DNA from: UBA5399 sp964592125
GTDB lineage: Bacteria > Bacillota > Clostridia > Christensenellales > Christensenellaceae
Assembly (NCBI GenBank): GCA_964592125.1
Contig: CAZQBV010000057.1
Coordinates: 1-19,160 of the forward strand
DNA length: 19,160 nucleotides
Direction of reading: 5' to 3'
The translations under genes were made by a program, and so were the position numbers. The first letter of the stretch is position 1. The number at the start of each line of letters is the position of its first letter. Under the pieces are notes generated by a model, which had not been told where the DNA came from, did not search any database, and worked only from the letters and a program-made list of their open reading frames with translations. This document shows positions 13,155-19,160 of the stretch, piece by piece.

Positions 13155-14642
13155 CTAAAATTGAAAATAAATGAACGCTTGTGCATCGTATGCCGGCCCA
13201 TATATTCCAAATATCAGTATTGTAAAAATACCCGCGAAAAACAAAATCCACTGCAGCGCCAAATTCTGCCGCAGCAACATATCCCGCACACTTCCCTTTC
13301 GTGCCAGCCAGCTGGAAAGTAGCAGCACAGCCATCGCACCAACCGCTATGCTCATTTGCGTTGCATTCAATCCCAGCTTAAATATATCTCCATTGAAAAA
13401 TACCTGAGGGTTAAAGTACAGCGAATTTCCTATAATTCCAATGGAATCTGCCAGTGTGTTCGCCCTGAAAAATACCCACGCAAAGCAAACCAATACAAAT
13501 GTCAATGCTGTTTGAAACAGCTTATGCGAAAAAGAGTGCTCGTTTATTCTCAGCTTCTTTATGGTCTTTGTTCGCAGGGGAAGCAGTGCGTCCTCCGCCA
13601 CTTGATATCCCCCATGCAGCAGCCCCCATATGGCAAAGTTCCAGCTGGCGCCGTGCCACAGCCCGCTGGTCAAAAAAACAATCATTGTATTTCGGTATGT
13701 TTTGGCCTTCCCCTTGCGGTTTCCACCCAGCGGAATGTACACATAATATTTGAACCATGCTCCCAGCGTAATATGCCATCTCCGCCAAAATTCTTTAATC
13801 GATTTCGAGAAATAGGGTCGGTCAAAGTTTTGTGTTAGCCTGTAGCCCATCACCTCGGCCGCGCCCATCGCAATCAAAGAGTATGCCGCAAAATCGCAAT
13901 AAATTTGTACTGCAAAAAACACAGTGGCCGTAATGGTTTCAAAGCCCGCATAAAGCTGATAGTTGTTGTACACGGTGTTCACCAGTATGGCAACACGGTC
14001 GGCAATCACCAGTTTTAAAAAGAACCCCCACAGCATCAGCATCAGCCCGCGCTTCATCCTACTGTAATCAAAAGTATGCCGTTCGTCAAACTGGGGCAGC
14101 AAATCTTGGGCGCGCTCTATAGGCCCGGCTACCAGCTGGGGGAAAAACGATACAAACAGTGCATATTTGCCCAAGTGTCTCGATGCCTGCAAATCCCCCC
14201 GATACACATCCATCGTATAGCTTAGTGCCTGAAATGTATAGAACGATATGCCCACCGGCAATAAAATATCAAACATGGGTGGGTCTAGCGCAATATTGGC
14301 ATATGCCAGCACAGAGTTCATGCTGTCCAAAAAGAAGTTGAAATATTTAAAGAAAAAGAGTATGCCTATATTAATGCCAAAGCTAAGCGCCACCCACATT
14401 TTTTTGCGCTTTTTTCGCTTGCCTTCATTTTCTATTTGGTTTGCTTTGGATATTAAAATTCCACTTAAAAATGTAATCACAGTAGAGGTTGCAATCAGTA
14501 TTGCATATTTGGGGTTCCACGACATGTAAAAATAGTAGCTAGCCACCAGCAGCCATGCCCACCTCGCCTTTTGCGGTATTATAAAGTATGCAATTACAAC
14601 AATGGGGAAGAAGAACATGAATTCATACGAATTAAACAGCAT
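13155..14642 (-). CDS. MBOAT-family membrane O-acyltransferase (AlgI/DltB-like)
   Basis: This 495-aa polytopic protein has many hydrophobic helices and the MBOAT signatures. It starts LFNSYEFMFFFPIVVIAYF, then has LLPVGISFYTFQALSYTMDV (128-147) and FFPQLVAGPIERAQDLLPQF (166-185). The conserved EFWRRWHITLGAW (His290) is followed by TSGLWHGASWNFAIWGLLHG, with the catalytic-type His330. It moves acyl groups across the membrane to an SGNH partner for O-acetylation of a cell-surface polymer. The start is the second of two close ATGs (14642), because GAAGGGA is 8 nt from it and only 2 nt from the first. It is first in a two-gene operon with the SGNH protein. AlgI-like glycan acetylation is favoured over DltB because no dlt genes are present. 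Confidence 0.9.
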   Translation of the reverse strand: MLFNSYEFMFFFPIVVIAYFIIPQKARWAWLLVASYYFYMSWNPKYAILIATSTVITFLSGILISKANQIENEGKRKKRKKMWVALSFGINIGILFFFKYFNFFLDSMNSVLAYANIALDPPMFDILLPVGISFYTFQALSYTMDVYRGDLQASRHLGKYALFVSFFPQLVAGPIERAQDLLPQFDERHTFDYSRMKRGLMLMLWGFFLKLVIADRVAILVNTVYNNYQLYAGFETITATVFFAVQIYCDFAAYSLIAMGAAEVMGYRLTQNFDRPYFSKSIKEFWRRWHITLGAWFKYYVYIPLGGNRKGKAKTYRNTMIVFLTSGLWHGASWNFAIWGLLHGGYQVAEDALLPLRTKTIKKLRINEHSFSHKLFQTALTFVLVCFAWVFFRANTLADSIGIIGNSLYFNPQVFFNGDIFKLGLNATQMSIAVGAMAVLLLSSWLARKGSVRDMLLRQNLALQWILFFAGIFTILIFGIYGPAYDAQAFIYFQF

Positions 14643-14680
14643 AAGCATAGTCCCTTCAGTTGCTTATCATAACCTTACAT

Positions 14681-14709
14681 ATTATACTTTGTATCTTTCC
14701 AGAATACAA
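14681..14709 (-). promoter_or_regulatory. Probable promoter of the MBOAT-SGNH operon
   Basis: On the minus strand, TTGTAT (14709-14704), a 17-bp spacer and consensus TATAAT (14686-14681) precede the MBOAT gene, with a leader of about 30 nt. The -35 box is weak. Confidence 0.5.
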
Positions 14710-14762
14710 TACAGTTTTAGACATTATACAAATTTGTAATATATTTAATTTGCACCCTCCGC

Positions 14763-14791
14763 TTGAACGCAAGGGGCAAACTTGGTATACT
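14763..14791 (+). promoter_or_regulatory. Promoter of the split-barrel/ferredoxin gene
   Basis: TTGAAC (14763-14768), a 17-bp spacer and TATACT (14786-14791) form a good sigma-A promoter about 34 nt upstream of the ATG at 14832. Confidence 0.7.
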
Positions 14792-14831
14792 AAACCCATC
14801 AAAACAGGTCTTATTATAGGTAGGTAGTAGT

Positions 14832-15440
14832 ATGAGTGTTCAAACATATCTTCAAATATTGCGGGATATCAAGGATGTTTCCTTTGCCACTGTGGATGAT
14901 GCAGGAAACCCGCAGGTGCGCATTATAGATGTGATGCTGGTGGAGAACGAAAAGCTGTATTTTGTTGTGTCACGGGGAAAAGAGTTTTACCAACAGTTGA
15001 TGCAGCGCCCCATGGTAGCCGTTACCACTCTAACGCCAGACTTCAAAAGCGTGCGCATACAGGGGCAGGTTCAAAAAGAGGATGTCTCTTGGTTGGCCAA
15101 GGTGTTTCAGGAAAACCCCTCTCTGAACAGTATCTACCCCGGCCAAAGCCGATACATATTGGATGTATTCAGCATTTTTAAAGGCACGGGGGAGTTGTTC
15201 GATCTCAGCGTACACCCCATTCACAGGGAATCCTTTGCCTTTGGTGGCGAGGTCATTCGCCCAAAAGGCTTTTTCATAGAAAGCACCTGTACACAATGCG
15301 GTATTTGCAAGCAAAACTGCCCAATTGGCTGCATTGGCAAGGGCGCGCCCTATGTGATTGATGCGGCGCATTGCCTGCATTGTGGCTTATGCTACGAAAA
15401 TTGCCCTGCACATGCCATACGCAAGCTAGGCCAGCCATAA
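14832..15440 (+). CDS. FMN-binding split-barrel protein fused to a 2[4Fe-4S] ferredoxin
   Basis: This is a 202-aa fusion. Residues about 1-140 form a pyridoxamine-phosphate-oxidase-like split barrel, a usual FMN or F420 binder. It shows FATVDDAGNPQVRIIDVMLV, LYFVVSRGKEFYQQL, and VAVTTLTPDFKSVRIQGQV. Residues about 150-198 are a bacterial ferredoxin with two cluster motifs, CTQCGICKQNCP (Cys153, 156, 159, 163) and CLHCGLCYENCP (Cys181, 184, 187, 191). All eight ligands for two [4Fe-4S] clusters are present. It probably moves electrons between the clusters and a bound flavin, as a small cytosolic reductase in an anaerobe; the substrate is unknown. A true PdxH role is unlikely given the fusion. 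The AGG-rich ribosome site upstream is moderate. It is a single gene divergent from the MBOAT operon. Confidence 0.85.
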   Translation: MSVQTYLQILRDIKDVSFATVDDAGNPQVRIIDVMLVENEKLYFVVSRGKEFYQQLMQRPMVAVTTLTPDFKSVRIQGQVQKEDVSWLAKVFQENPSLNSIYPGQSRYILDVFSIFKGTGELFDLSVHPIHRESFAFGGEVIRPKGFFIESTCTQCGICKQNCPIGCIGKGAPYVIDAAHCLHCGLCYENCPAHAIRKLGQP

Positions 15441-15472
15441 TTTGCAGCACTGCAGCAAAAATATTTATTTGC

Positions 15473-15501
15473 TTGACAAAGGCTTTTAGCCATGCTATTA
15501 T
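15473..15501 (+). promoter_or_regulatory. Strong promoter of the cold-shock gene
   Basis: Consensus TTGACA (15473-15478), a 17-bp spacer, an extended -10 TGC and TATTAT (15496-15501) make this a strong sigma-A promoter. The start near 15508 leaves a leader of about 112 nt, long for a 216-nt gene. The spacer contains a GGCT/AGCC inverted repeat. Confidence 0.8.
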
Positions 15502-15527
15502 TGTGTCATATTAGAAGTATTTGTAAA

Positions 15528-15576
15528 CCCCGTATTTGTGAAAATCGCAGTTTATGATTATCACATATATATGGGG
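15528..15576 (+). promoter_or_regulatory. Structured 5' leader of the cold-shock mRNA, possible attenuator or thermosensor
   Basis: The leader can fold into one long hairpin. TGTGA-A-AATC (15537-15546) pairs with GATT-A-TCACA (15556-15565) around a 9-nt loop, and is continued outward by CCCCGTAT (15528-15535) with ATATATGGGG. The right arm is followed directly by ATTTTTATTT, so the shape is like an intrinsic terminator inside the leader. Cold-shock mRNAs are often regulated by leader structure; the exact mechanism here is inference. Confidence 0.55.
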
Positions 15577-15619
15577 ATTTTTATTTACTTGTAATAATTA
15601 AATTCAGGAGGTACCAAGT

Positions 15620-15835
15620 ATGCAAACTGGTACAGTAAAATGGTTCAATTCGGAAAAAGGTTTTGGTTTTATCTCTAACGACAATGGCGATGATGATGTA
15701 TTCGTGCACTTCTCCGCAATTGTGTCCGACAACGGGTACAAATCTTTGCAGGAGGGTCAGTCCGTTACATTTGATATAGAAACAGACCCGAAAAACAGCA
15801 ATAAATTGCGTGCAACCAACGTGCAATCCGCTTAA
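15620..15835 (+). CDS. CspA-family cold-shock protein
   Basis: This 71-aa single cold-shock domain protein binds single-stranded RNA or DNA and acts as an RNA chaperone. RNP1 is KGFGFI (residues 13-18) and RNP2 is VFVHF (27-31). The start is TGTVKWFNSEKGFGFI and the length is close to the usual 65-70. It has an unusually acidic loop (NDNGDDD) between the two motifs. AGGAGGT lies 7 nt before the ATG. The gene is monocistronic, with a strong promoter, a long structured leader and a strong terminator. The family match is certain; which paralogue (cspA, B, C or D) cannot be told. Confidence 0.97.
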   Translation: MQTGTVKWFNSEKGFGFISNDNGDDDVFVHFSAIVSDNGYKSLQEGQSVTFDIETDPKNSNKLRATNVQSA

Positions 15836-15843
15836 GTTGATTT

Positions 15844-15882
15844 AAAAAATCGTCTTTCCCAAACGGGGAAGGCGATTTTTTT
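15844..15882 (+). terminator. Rho-independent terminator of the cold-shock gene
   Basis: AAAATCGTCTTTCCC (ending 15860) pairs with GGGGAAGGCGATTTT (from 15865) around an AAAC loop, with two G-U pairs, followed by a T run to 15882. It lies 9 nt after the stop codon. Confidence 0.95.
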
Positions 15883-15969
15883 AAAAACATAGTATGTCGC
15901 TTTCCAGTTCCTCACAGCCAAACGCATTTATGCACCAGCAGTGTAAAAGCGACCATCTGCTTTGCTTGG

Positions 15970-15998
15970 AAATAGTATCCAGTAAAGAAATACTATTT
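15970..15998. other. Perfect 9-bp inverted repeat upstream of the radical SAM gene
   Basis: AAATAGTAT (15970-15978) and ATACTATTT (15990-15998) are exact reverse complements with an 11-nt loop, followed by two further T residues. It could be a weak terminator or a regulator site. The region 15883-16097 otherwise holds no gene I can support. Confidence 0.4.
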
Positions 15999-16097
15999 TT
16001 AATACAGCAATTCCATACTTCTTTTCGCCAAACATCGTATACTGCTTGTATTGCTCTATTCGGAATTGAAGTATCTCTTACATAAAGGATAAACCAT

Positions 16098-17573
16098 ATG
16101 AATATATTATTGCTATCCCCGCAAGCGCCAAAAACTTTTTGGAGCTTTAGTTATGCATTGAAATTTATTTCCAAAAAGGCAAATTTGCCCCCGCTGGGGC
16201 TTATTACCGTTGCCTCCCTTTTGCCAAAGGAGTGGAACAAAAAAGCGGTAGATATGAATGTAGCCAAGCTAACCGACAAGGATATTTTGTGGGCAGATTA
16301 TGTTTTCATCAGTGCCATGATCATTCAAAAAGAATCCACATTGCAGGTGATAGACCGCTGCAAGGCCTTGGGCGCTAAAATGGTGGGCGGCGGCCCCCTG
16401 TTCACTGCAGAACAGGAAGAATTTGATATGGTAGACCATTTGCTTTTGTACGAAGCGGAGCTAACCATGCCCGTGTTTTTGAAGGATTTGGAGCAGGGCA
16501 CTGCAAAACATGTTTACGAATGGGTGGGCTGGCCCAGTTTGGATACCTCCCCGCTTCCCGCATGGGAGCTTCTGGATACCAAGCACTATGCCATGCTTAG
16601 CATACAATATTCCCGCGGGTGCCCCTTCCATTGCGAGTTTTGCAATGTTGTTTCCCTGTTCGGGCACCAGCCCCGCACCAAATCTTCTCTGCAGCTTATC
16701 AACGAGTTGGAATATATCTATGCCACAGGTTGGCGCGGCAGTCTCTTTTTTGTAGATGATAATTTCATTGGCAACAAGAAAAAACTAAAAGCCGAAGTGC
16801 TTCCAGATTTAATTGCTTGGATGAAAAACAAGAAGTATCCTTTCTCGTTTTTCACAGAGGCCTCCATCAATTTGGCAGATGACGAGGAGCTAATGGATAT
16901 GATGGTTAGCGCAGGGTTCGACACCGTTTTCATTGGCATAGAAACCATCAGCAAGGAAAGCCTTTCGGAGTGCAACAAGCTGCAGAATACCGGCCGAGAC
17001 CTTACCGCCAGTGTGGATGCCATCCAGCGGCACGGCATGCAGGTGCAGGGCGGTTTCATTTTGGGGTTCGATAGCGACCACCCCTCGGTATTCGAAAAGA
17101 TGATTTCCTTCATACAGGGCAGCGGCATTGTTACGGCAATGGTGGGCATTCTAAACGCGCCCAAAGGTACAGATCTGCACAGCAGGCTAGAGCGAGAAGA
17201 CCGTTTGCTTACAGACTTTTCGGGCACGAACACAGGCATCAATTTTGTGCCTAAAATGGATTTGGATGTTTTGAAAAATGGTTACGACGAAGTGGTGCAA
17301 ACCATTTATTCCCCTCAGCAATATTTCGAGCGTGTGAAAACTTTTCTGAAAAAGTACAAGCTGCCTGTTTACAAAAAGAACCGAAAGCTTAGCTTTGGCA
17401 ATGTTGTTTCCCTGCTGAAGGCCAATTTGCAGTTGGGCATTGTGTCCAGCGGCAGGCGCTACTACTGGAAGCTGTTCTTCTGGTCGCTGTTCAAAAAAAC
17501 CGAGCTGTTTCCTATGGCTATCACCTTTTCCGTGTATGGCTATCACTTTAGGCGCAGCATTGGCAACCAATAG
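16098..17573 (+). CDS. B12-binding-type radical SAM protein (DUF4070-like)
   Basis: This 491-aa enzyme has an N-terminal cobalamin-binding-like Rossmann domain (about 1-135: NILLLSPQAPKTFWSF, ANLPPLGLITVASLLP, YVFISAMIIQKESTL, AKMVGGGPLFTAE). A radical SAM core follows, with YSRGCPFHCEFC carrying the CxxxCxxC cluster ligands (Cys175, 179, 182). The core continues with SLFFVDDNFIGNKK, FFTEASINLADDEELMDMMV, FDTVFIGIETISKESL and GFILGFDSDHPSVFEKMISF. The C-terminal part resembles DUF4070. The family carries out methylations and ring or carbon-skeleton changes, as in the BchE and hopanoid-modifying enzymes; no product can be assigned. The B12 domain lacks the DxHxxG motif, which is common in this class. 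AAAGGA lies 8 nt before the ATG. It is an orphan gene, with no pathway partners alongside. Confidence 0.9.
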   Translation: MNILLLSPQAPKTFWSFSYALKFISKKANLPPLGLITVASLLPKEWNKKAVDMNVAKLTDKDILWADYVFISAMIIQKESTLQVIDRCKALGAKMVGGGPLFTAEQEEFDMVDHLLLYEAELTMPVFLKDLEQGTAKHVYEWVGWPSLDTSPLPAWELLDTKHYAMLSIQYSRGCPFHCEFCNVVSLFGHQPRTKSSLQLINELEYIYATGWRGSLFFVDDNFIGNKKKLKAEVLPDLIAWMKNKKYPFSFFTEASINLADDEELMDMMVSAGFDTVFIGIETISKESLSECNKLQNTGRDLTASVDAIQRHGMQVQGGFILGFDSDHPSVFEKMISFIQGSGIVTAMVGILNAPKGTDLHSRLEREDRLLTDFSGTNTGINFVPKMDLDVLKNGYDEVVQTIYSPQQYFERVKTFLKKYKLPVYKKNRKLSFGNVVSLLKANLQLGIVSSGRRYYWKLFFWSLFKKTELFPMAITFSVYGYHFRRSIGNQ

Positions 17574-17603
17574 GCCAATTCTGGAAATGCATAGATAGTA
17601 TAC

Positions 17604-17640
17604 AAAAGTGCGTCTCCCGGCAATGGAAACGCACTTTTTT
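17604..17640. terminator. Terminator shared by the radical SAM and methyltransferase genes
   Basis: AAAAGTGCGT (17604-17613) pairs perfectly with ACGCACTTTT (17629-17638) around a 15-nt loop, with a T run to 17640. It is 30 nt past one stop and 7 nt past the convergent one. The opposite strand has four T residues, so bidirectional use is plausible. Confidence 0.9.
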
Positions 17641-17646
17641 CATGCC

Positions 17647-18447
17647 CTATCTTTGTCCTGCAAATCGGCATTCTTTCTTGTTTACAGTAAAAAATATTCT
17701 ATGAAAGGGAAATAACACTTTATTGTCTTTCTGCAAAGGATACGCCTGTTTCAACAAGCTTTCATACTCGGCCAAAAATTGGTTCTTCTCGCTTTCTTCC
17801 GCAAAACAATCTAGGTAAGGGCGCAAGCCCGACCCGCTATACCACCGAACAATTTCTGCATGGTCATTCATTATGTGATAGTAATTGGTTTCCCACAAGT
17901 CAATGCTGTTTGATATTCCGCTTAAAATATCATAATAAAAATCGGCAGTATGAATGGAATAGTTGGAGGAAACTGACTGGAAAGCGCTTTCCCATTTTTC
18001 TGTGTGAATCAACTTTTGCAGCTCCGTATGGATGGGCATATTTTTAGTGCACGGCACTTGAACAGCCAGTGTGCCATTGTCACACAAAAGCCCAAACAGG
18101 TTTTGCAACAACAATGCTTGATTGGGAATCCATTGTATCGCCGCATTCGAAAAAACAACATCAAACTTCCCCAGCTCTGCCAAATCTTCAGAGGCATTCT
18201 TGCATATCCAATGGATATCCTCATCTGTTTTCTTCGCTTGTTCCATCATGGCTTGCGAATGATCCAGCCCCATTATTTCTGCCTTAGGCCACCTGCGTTT
18301 TAATACTTTGGTGCTGTTTCCCGGGCCACAGCCAATGTCTATGATTCTTTCGGGTGTATCTTTGTCAATTCGCCTCACCAAATCAATAGACGGCTGGGTT
18401 CTTTCTTTCTCAAATGTTAAATACAAGTTCGGGTTCCAATCAGCCAT
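17647..18447 (-). CDS. tam: Trans-aconitate 2-methyltransferase
   Basis: This 266-aa class I SAM-dependent methyltransferase is collinear with Escherichia coli Tam, which methylates trans-aconitate, a by-product that inhibits aconitase. Visible marks are the Tam N-terminus MADWNPNLYLTFEKERTQPS, SAM motif I IIDIGCGPGNSTKVLKRRWP, and the acidic strand EIMGLDHSQAMMEQA. These are followed by FDVVFSNAAIQWIPN, LAVQVPCTKNMPIHTE, the C-terminal ETNYYHIMNDHAEIVRWYSG, and a segment ending YPLQKDNKVLFPF. The start is the ATG at 18447, which matches the family N-terminus; an upstream in-frame GTG (18477) would add ten unrelated residues. The ribosome site is weak. It has its own promoter. Family membership is strong; substrate could vary among Tam-like enzymes. 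Confidence 0.9.
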   Translation of the reverse strand: MADWNPNLYLTFEKERTQPSIDLVRRIDKDTPERIIDIGCGPGNSTKVLKRRWPKAEIMGLDHSQAMMEQAKKTDEDIHWICKNASEDLAELGKFDVVFSNAAIQWIPNQALLLQNLFGLLCDNGTLAVQVPCTKNMPIHTELQKLIHTEKWESAFQSVSSNYSIHTADFYYDILSGISNSIDLWETNYYHIMNDHAEIVRWYSGSGLRPYLDCFAEESEKNQFLAEYESLLKQAYPLQKDNKVLFPFHRIFFTVNKKECRFAGQR

Positions 18448-18499
18448 ACTGCCCACTTTCACAAAATATGCCGGCACACTGGTGCCGCTTTTTTTCTAT

Positions 18500-18529
18500 A
18501 CTATAATATTGTGGCAAATACAAAGTCAA
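18500..18529 (-). promoter_or_regulatory. Probable promoter of tam
   Basis: On the minus strand, TTGACT (18529-18524), an 18-bp spacer and TATAGT (18505-18500) form a good sigma-A promoter, with a leader of about 46 nt. It separates tam from the upstream VOC gene transcriptionally. Confidence 0.65.
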
Positions 18530-18607
18530 TAGATTTGATAAAAGTGGTGCAGAATCGTGATTCGCAATACCGAAAGTGGCTTCCCAAGTTTCTATAGAAT
18601 TTTGGTG

Positions 18608-19160
18608 TTACACCGCAGTGGGTTTCCCCTGAAACAGTTCCAGCTTTATGCCATCCGGCGCAGTCATATAGCCCGCCTGCGCGCCAGCATTTATGCCATG
18701 CGTCACCGTGGTAATTGCCCCCTGCGCAGTGGCGCCATGCCCCAGCAGCGCTTCCCAAAACGGCTGTATGCCCCGCACATGAAAGCAGCAGTGCACGTTG
18801 CCCGTCATATCCGGCAGAATGGCTTGCTCGTAGCGTTTTGGCGCTTGTGGCTGCAGCAGCTCTATTTGCAATGCGCTATTTGCACCCGTCAGCACAGCGC
18901 CGTTGTAGGTTTGCCCATTTTTTGTTAGCGAAAATGTTTCCTCCGCCTGCAAACCCATATGCCCGAAAAACGCCGCACTCTGCCCCACATCGCTTACCAC
19001 AAAGCCCGTTTTCACCACGCTTATCTCGGTTGCTTCTATAATTTCGAACACCACGCCACACGCCTGCACAAAAAAGTGCTGCGCCCCAGCATACTTCCCA
19101 TAGGCTATGGTGCTGGCCTCTTCCAAAACAGTTATATTGGGGTCGGCATTCTGCCTGCAC
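18608..19160 (-). CDS. Two-domain VOC (glyoxalase/dioxygenase-fold) protein, 5' end outside the window
   Basis: The reading frame stays open to the right edge, so the visible 183 residues are the C-terminal part of a longer protein. The first 45 or so (ADPNITVLEEASTIAYGKYA, then HFFVQACGVVFEIIE) are the end of one VOC domain, closing on an acidic VFEIIE strand. A complete second VOC domain follows: VVKTGFVVSDVGQSAAFFGH, then ALQIELLQPQ, NVHCCFHVRGIQPFWEALLG, and a closing GYMTAPDGIKLELFQ. The His in NVH and the Glu in KLELF sit where metal ligands usually lie. VOC proteins include glyoxalase I, epimerases and antibiotic-resistance proteins; the substrate here is unknown. It lies upstream of tam in the same direction but is probably a separate transcript. 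Confidence 0.8.
   Translation of the reverse strand, partial: CRQNADPNITVLEEASTIAYGKYAGAQHFFVQACGVVFEIIEATEISVVKTGFVVSDVGQSAAFFGHMGLQAEETFSLTKNGQTYNGAVLTGANSALQIELLQPQAPKRYEQAILPDMTGNVHCCFHVRGIQPFWEALLGHGATAQGAITTVTHGINAGAQAGYMTAPDGIKLELFQGKPTAV

Noticed and set aside
15894..16085. Possible 63-aa small protein between the cold-shock and radical SAM genes
   Set aside because: No ribosome site, begins just after a terminator, and the predicted protein has no recognisable features. The stretch looks like leader DNA.
16718..17242. Open frame of 174 codons on the minus strand
   Set aside because: It is antisense to the radical SAM gene and rich in Ser, Met and Pro, with no supporting signals.

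Overview
The window looks like chromosomal DNA from a Gram-positive anaerobe of the Clostridia. Support comes from strong AGGAGG-type ribosome binding sites, sigma-A promoters with 16-18 bp spacing, a giant Flg_new/MBG-repeat surface protein, a PurC of the short clostridial type, a split-barrel flavoprotein fused to a 2[4Fe-4S] ferredoxin, and a DUF4070-type radical SAM protein. I cannot assign a genus. Thirteen protein-coding genes are supported. One of them, a VOC protein, is cut by the right edge. I see no rRNA, tRNA, CRISPR array or insertion sequence.

Region 1 (1 to about 2760) is visibly more AT-rich than the rest and looks like an accessory island. It carries a three-gene operon on the + strand: a HigB/RelE-type toxin, an Xre-type HigA antitoxin with a C-terminal extension, and a SecB-like chaperone. 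This is the layout of a toxin-antitoxin-chaperone (TAC) module. Its promoter contains a perfect 8-bp inverted repeat covering the -10 box, which suits autorepression. A long near-perfect hairpin separates it from a convergent orphan gene of unknown function (273 aa), which has a weak, unproven resemblance to ADP-ribosyltransferase folds.

Region 2 (2776-4411) holds a divergent pair: a SIS-domain sugar-phosphate isomerase-like gene (HxlB-like) and an isolated purC-like gene. Each has a recognisable promoter, and both proteins have altered signature motifs.

Region 3 (4444-10748) is one giant secreted, membrane-anchored surface protein of 1959 aa. It has a signal peptide, about twelve Flg_new/InlB-B-type repeats, MBG-type repeats including a 456-bp tandem duplication, a Pro-rich wall spacer and a three-helix C-terminal anchor without LPXTG. 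Its long upstream region carries two related promoter-like elements.

Region 4 (10897-14791) has an HdeD-type membrane protein, then a convergent two-gene operon (MBOAT acyltransferase plus SGNH-fold partner) typical of O-acylation of an extracellular polysaccharide. Together with the giant adhesin this forms a cell-envelope block.

Region 5 (14763-19160) carries independent housekeeping or accessory genes: the split-barrel/ferredoxin flavoprotein, a cold-shock protein with a structured 5' leader, a B12-binding-type radical SAM protein, a trans-aconitate methyltransferase and a two-domain VOC protein. Most convergent gene pairs share a short hairpin that could terminate in both directions.

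The strongest candidate for an unusual system is the TAC module in a Gram-positive background, next to an uncharacterised convergent gene.
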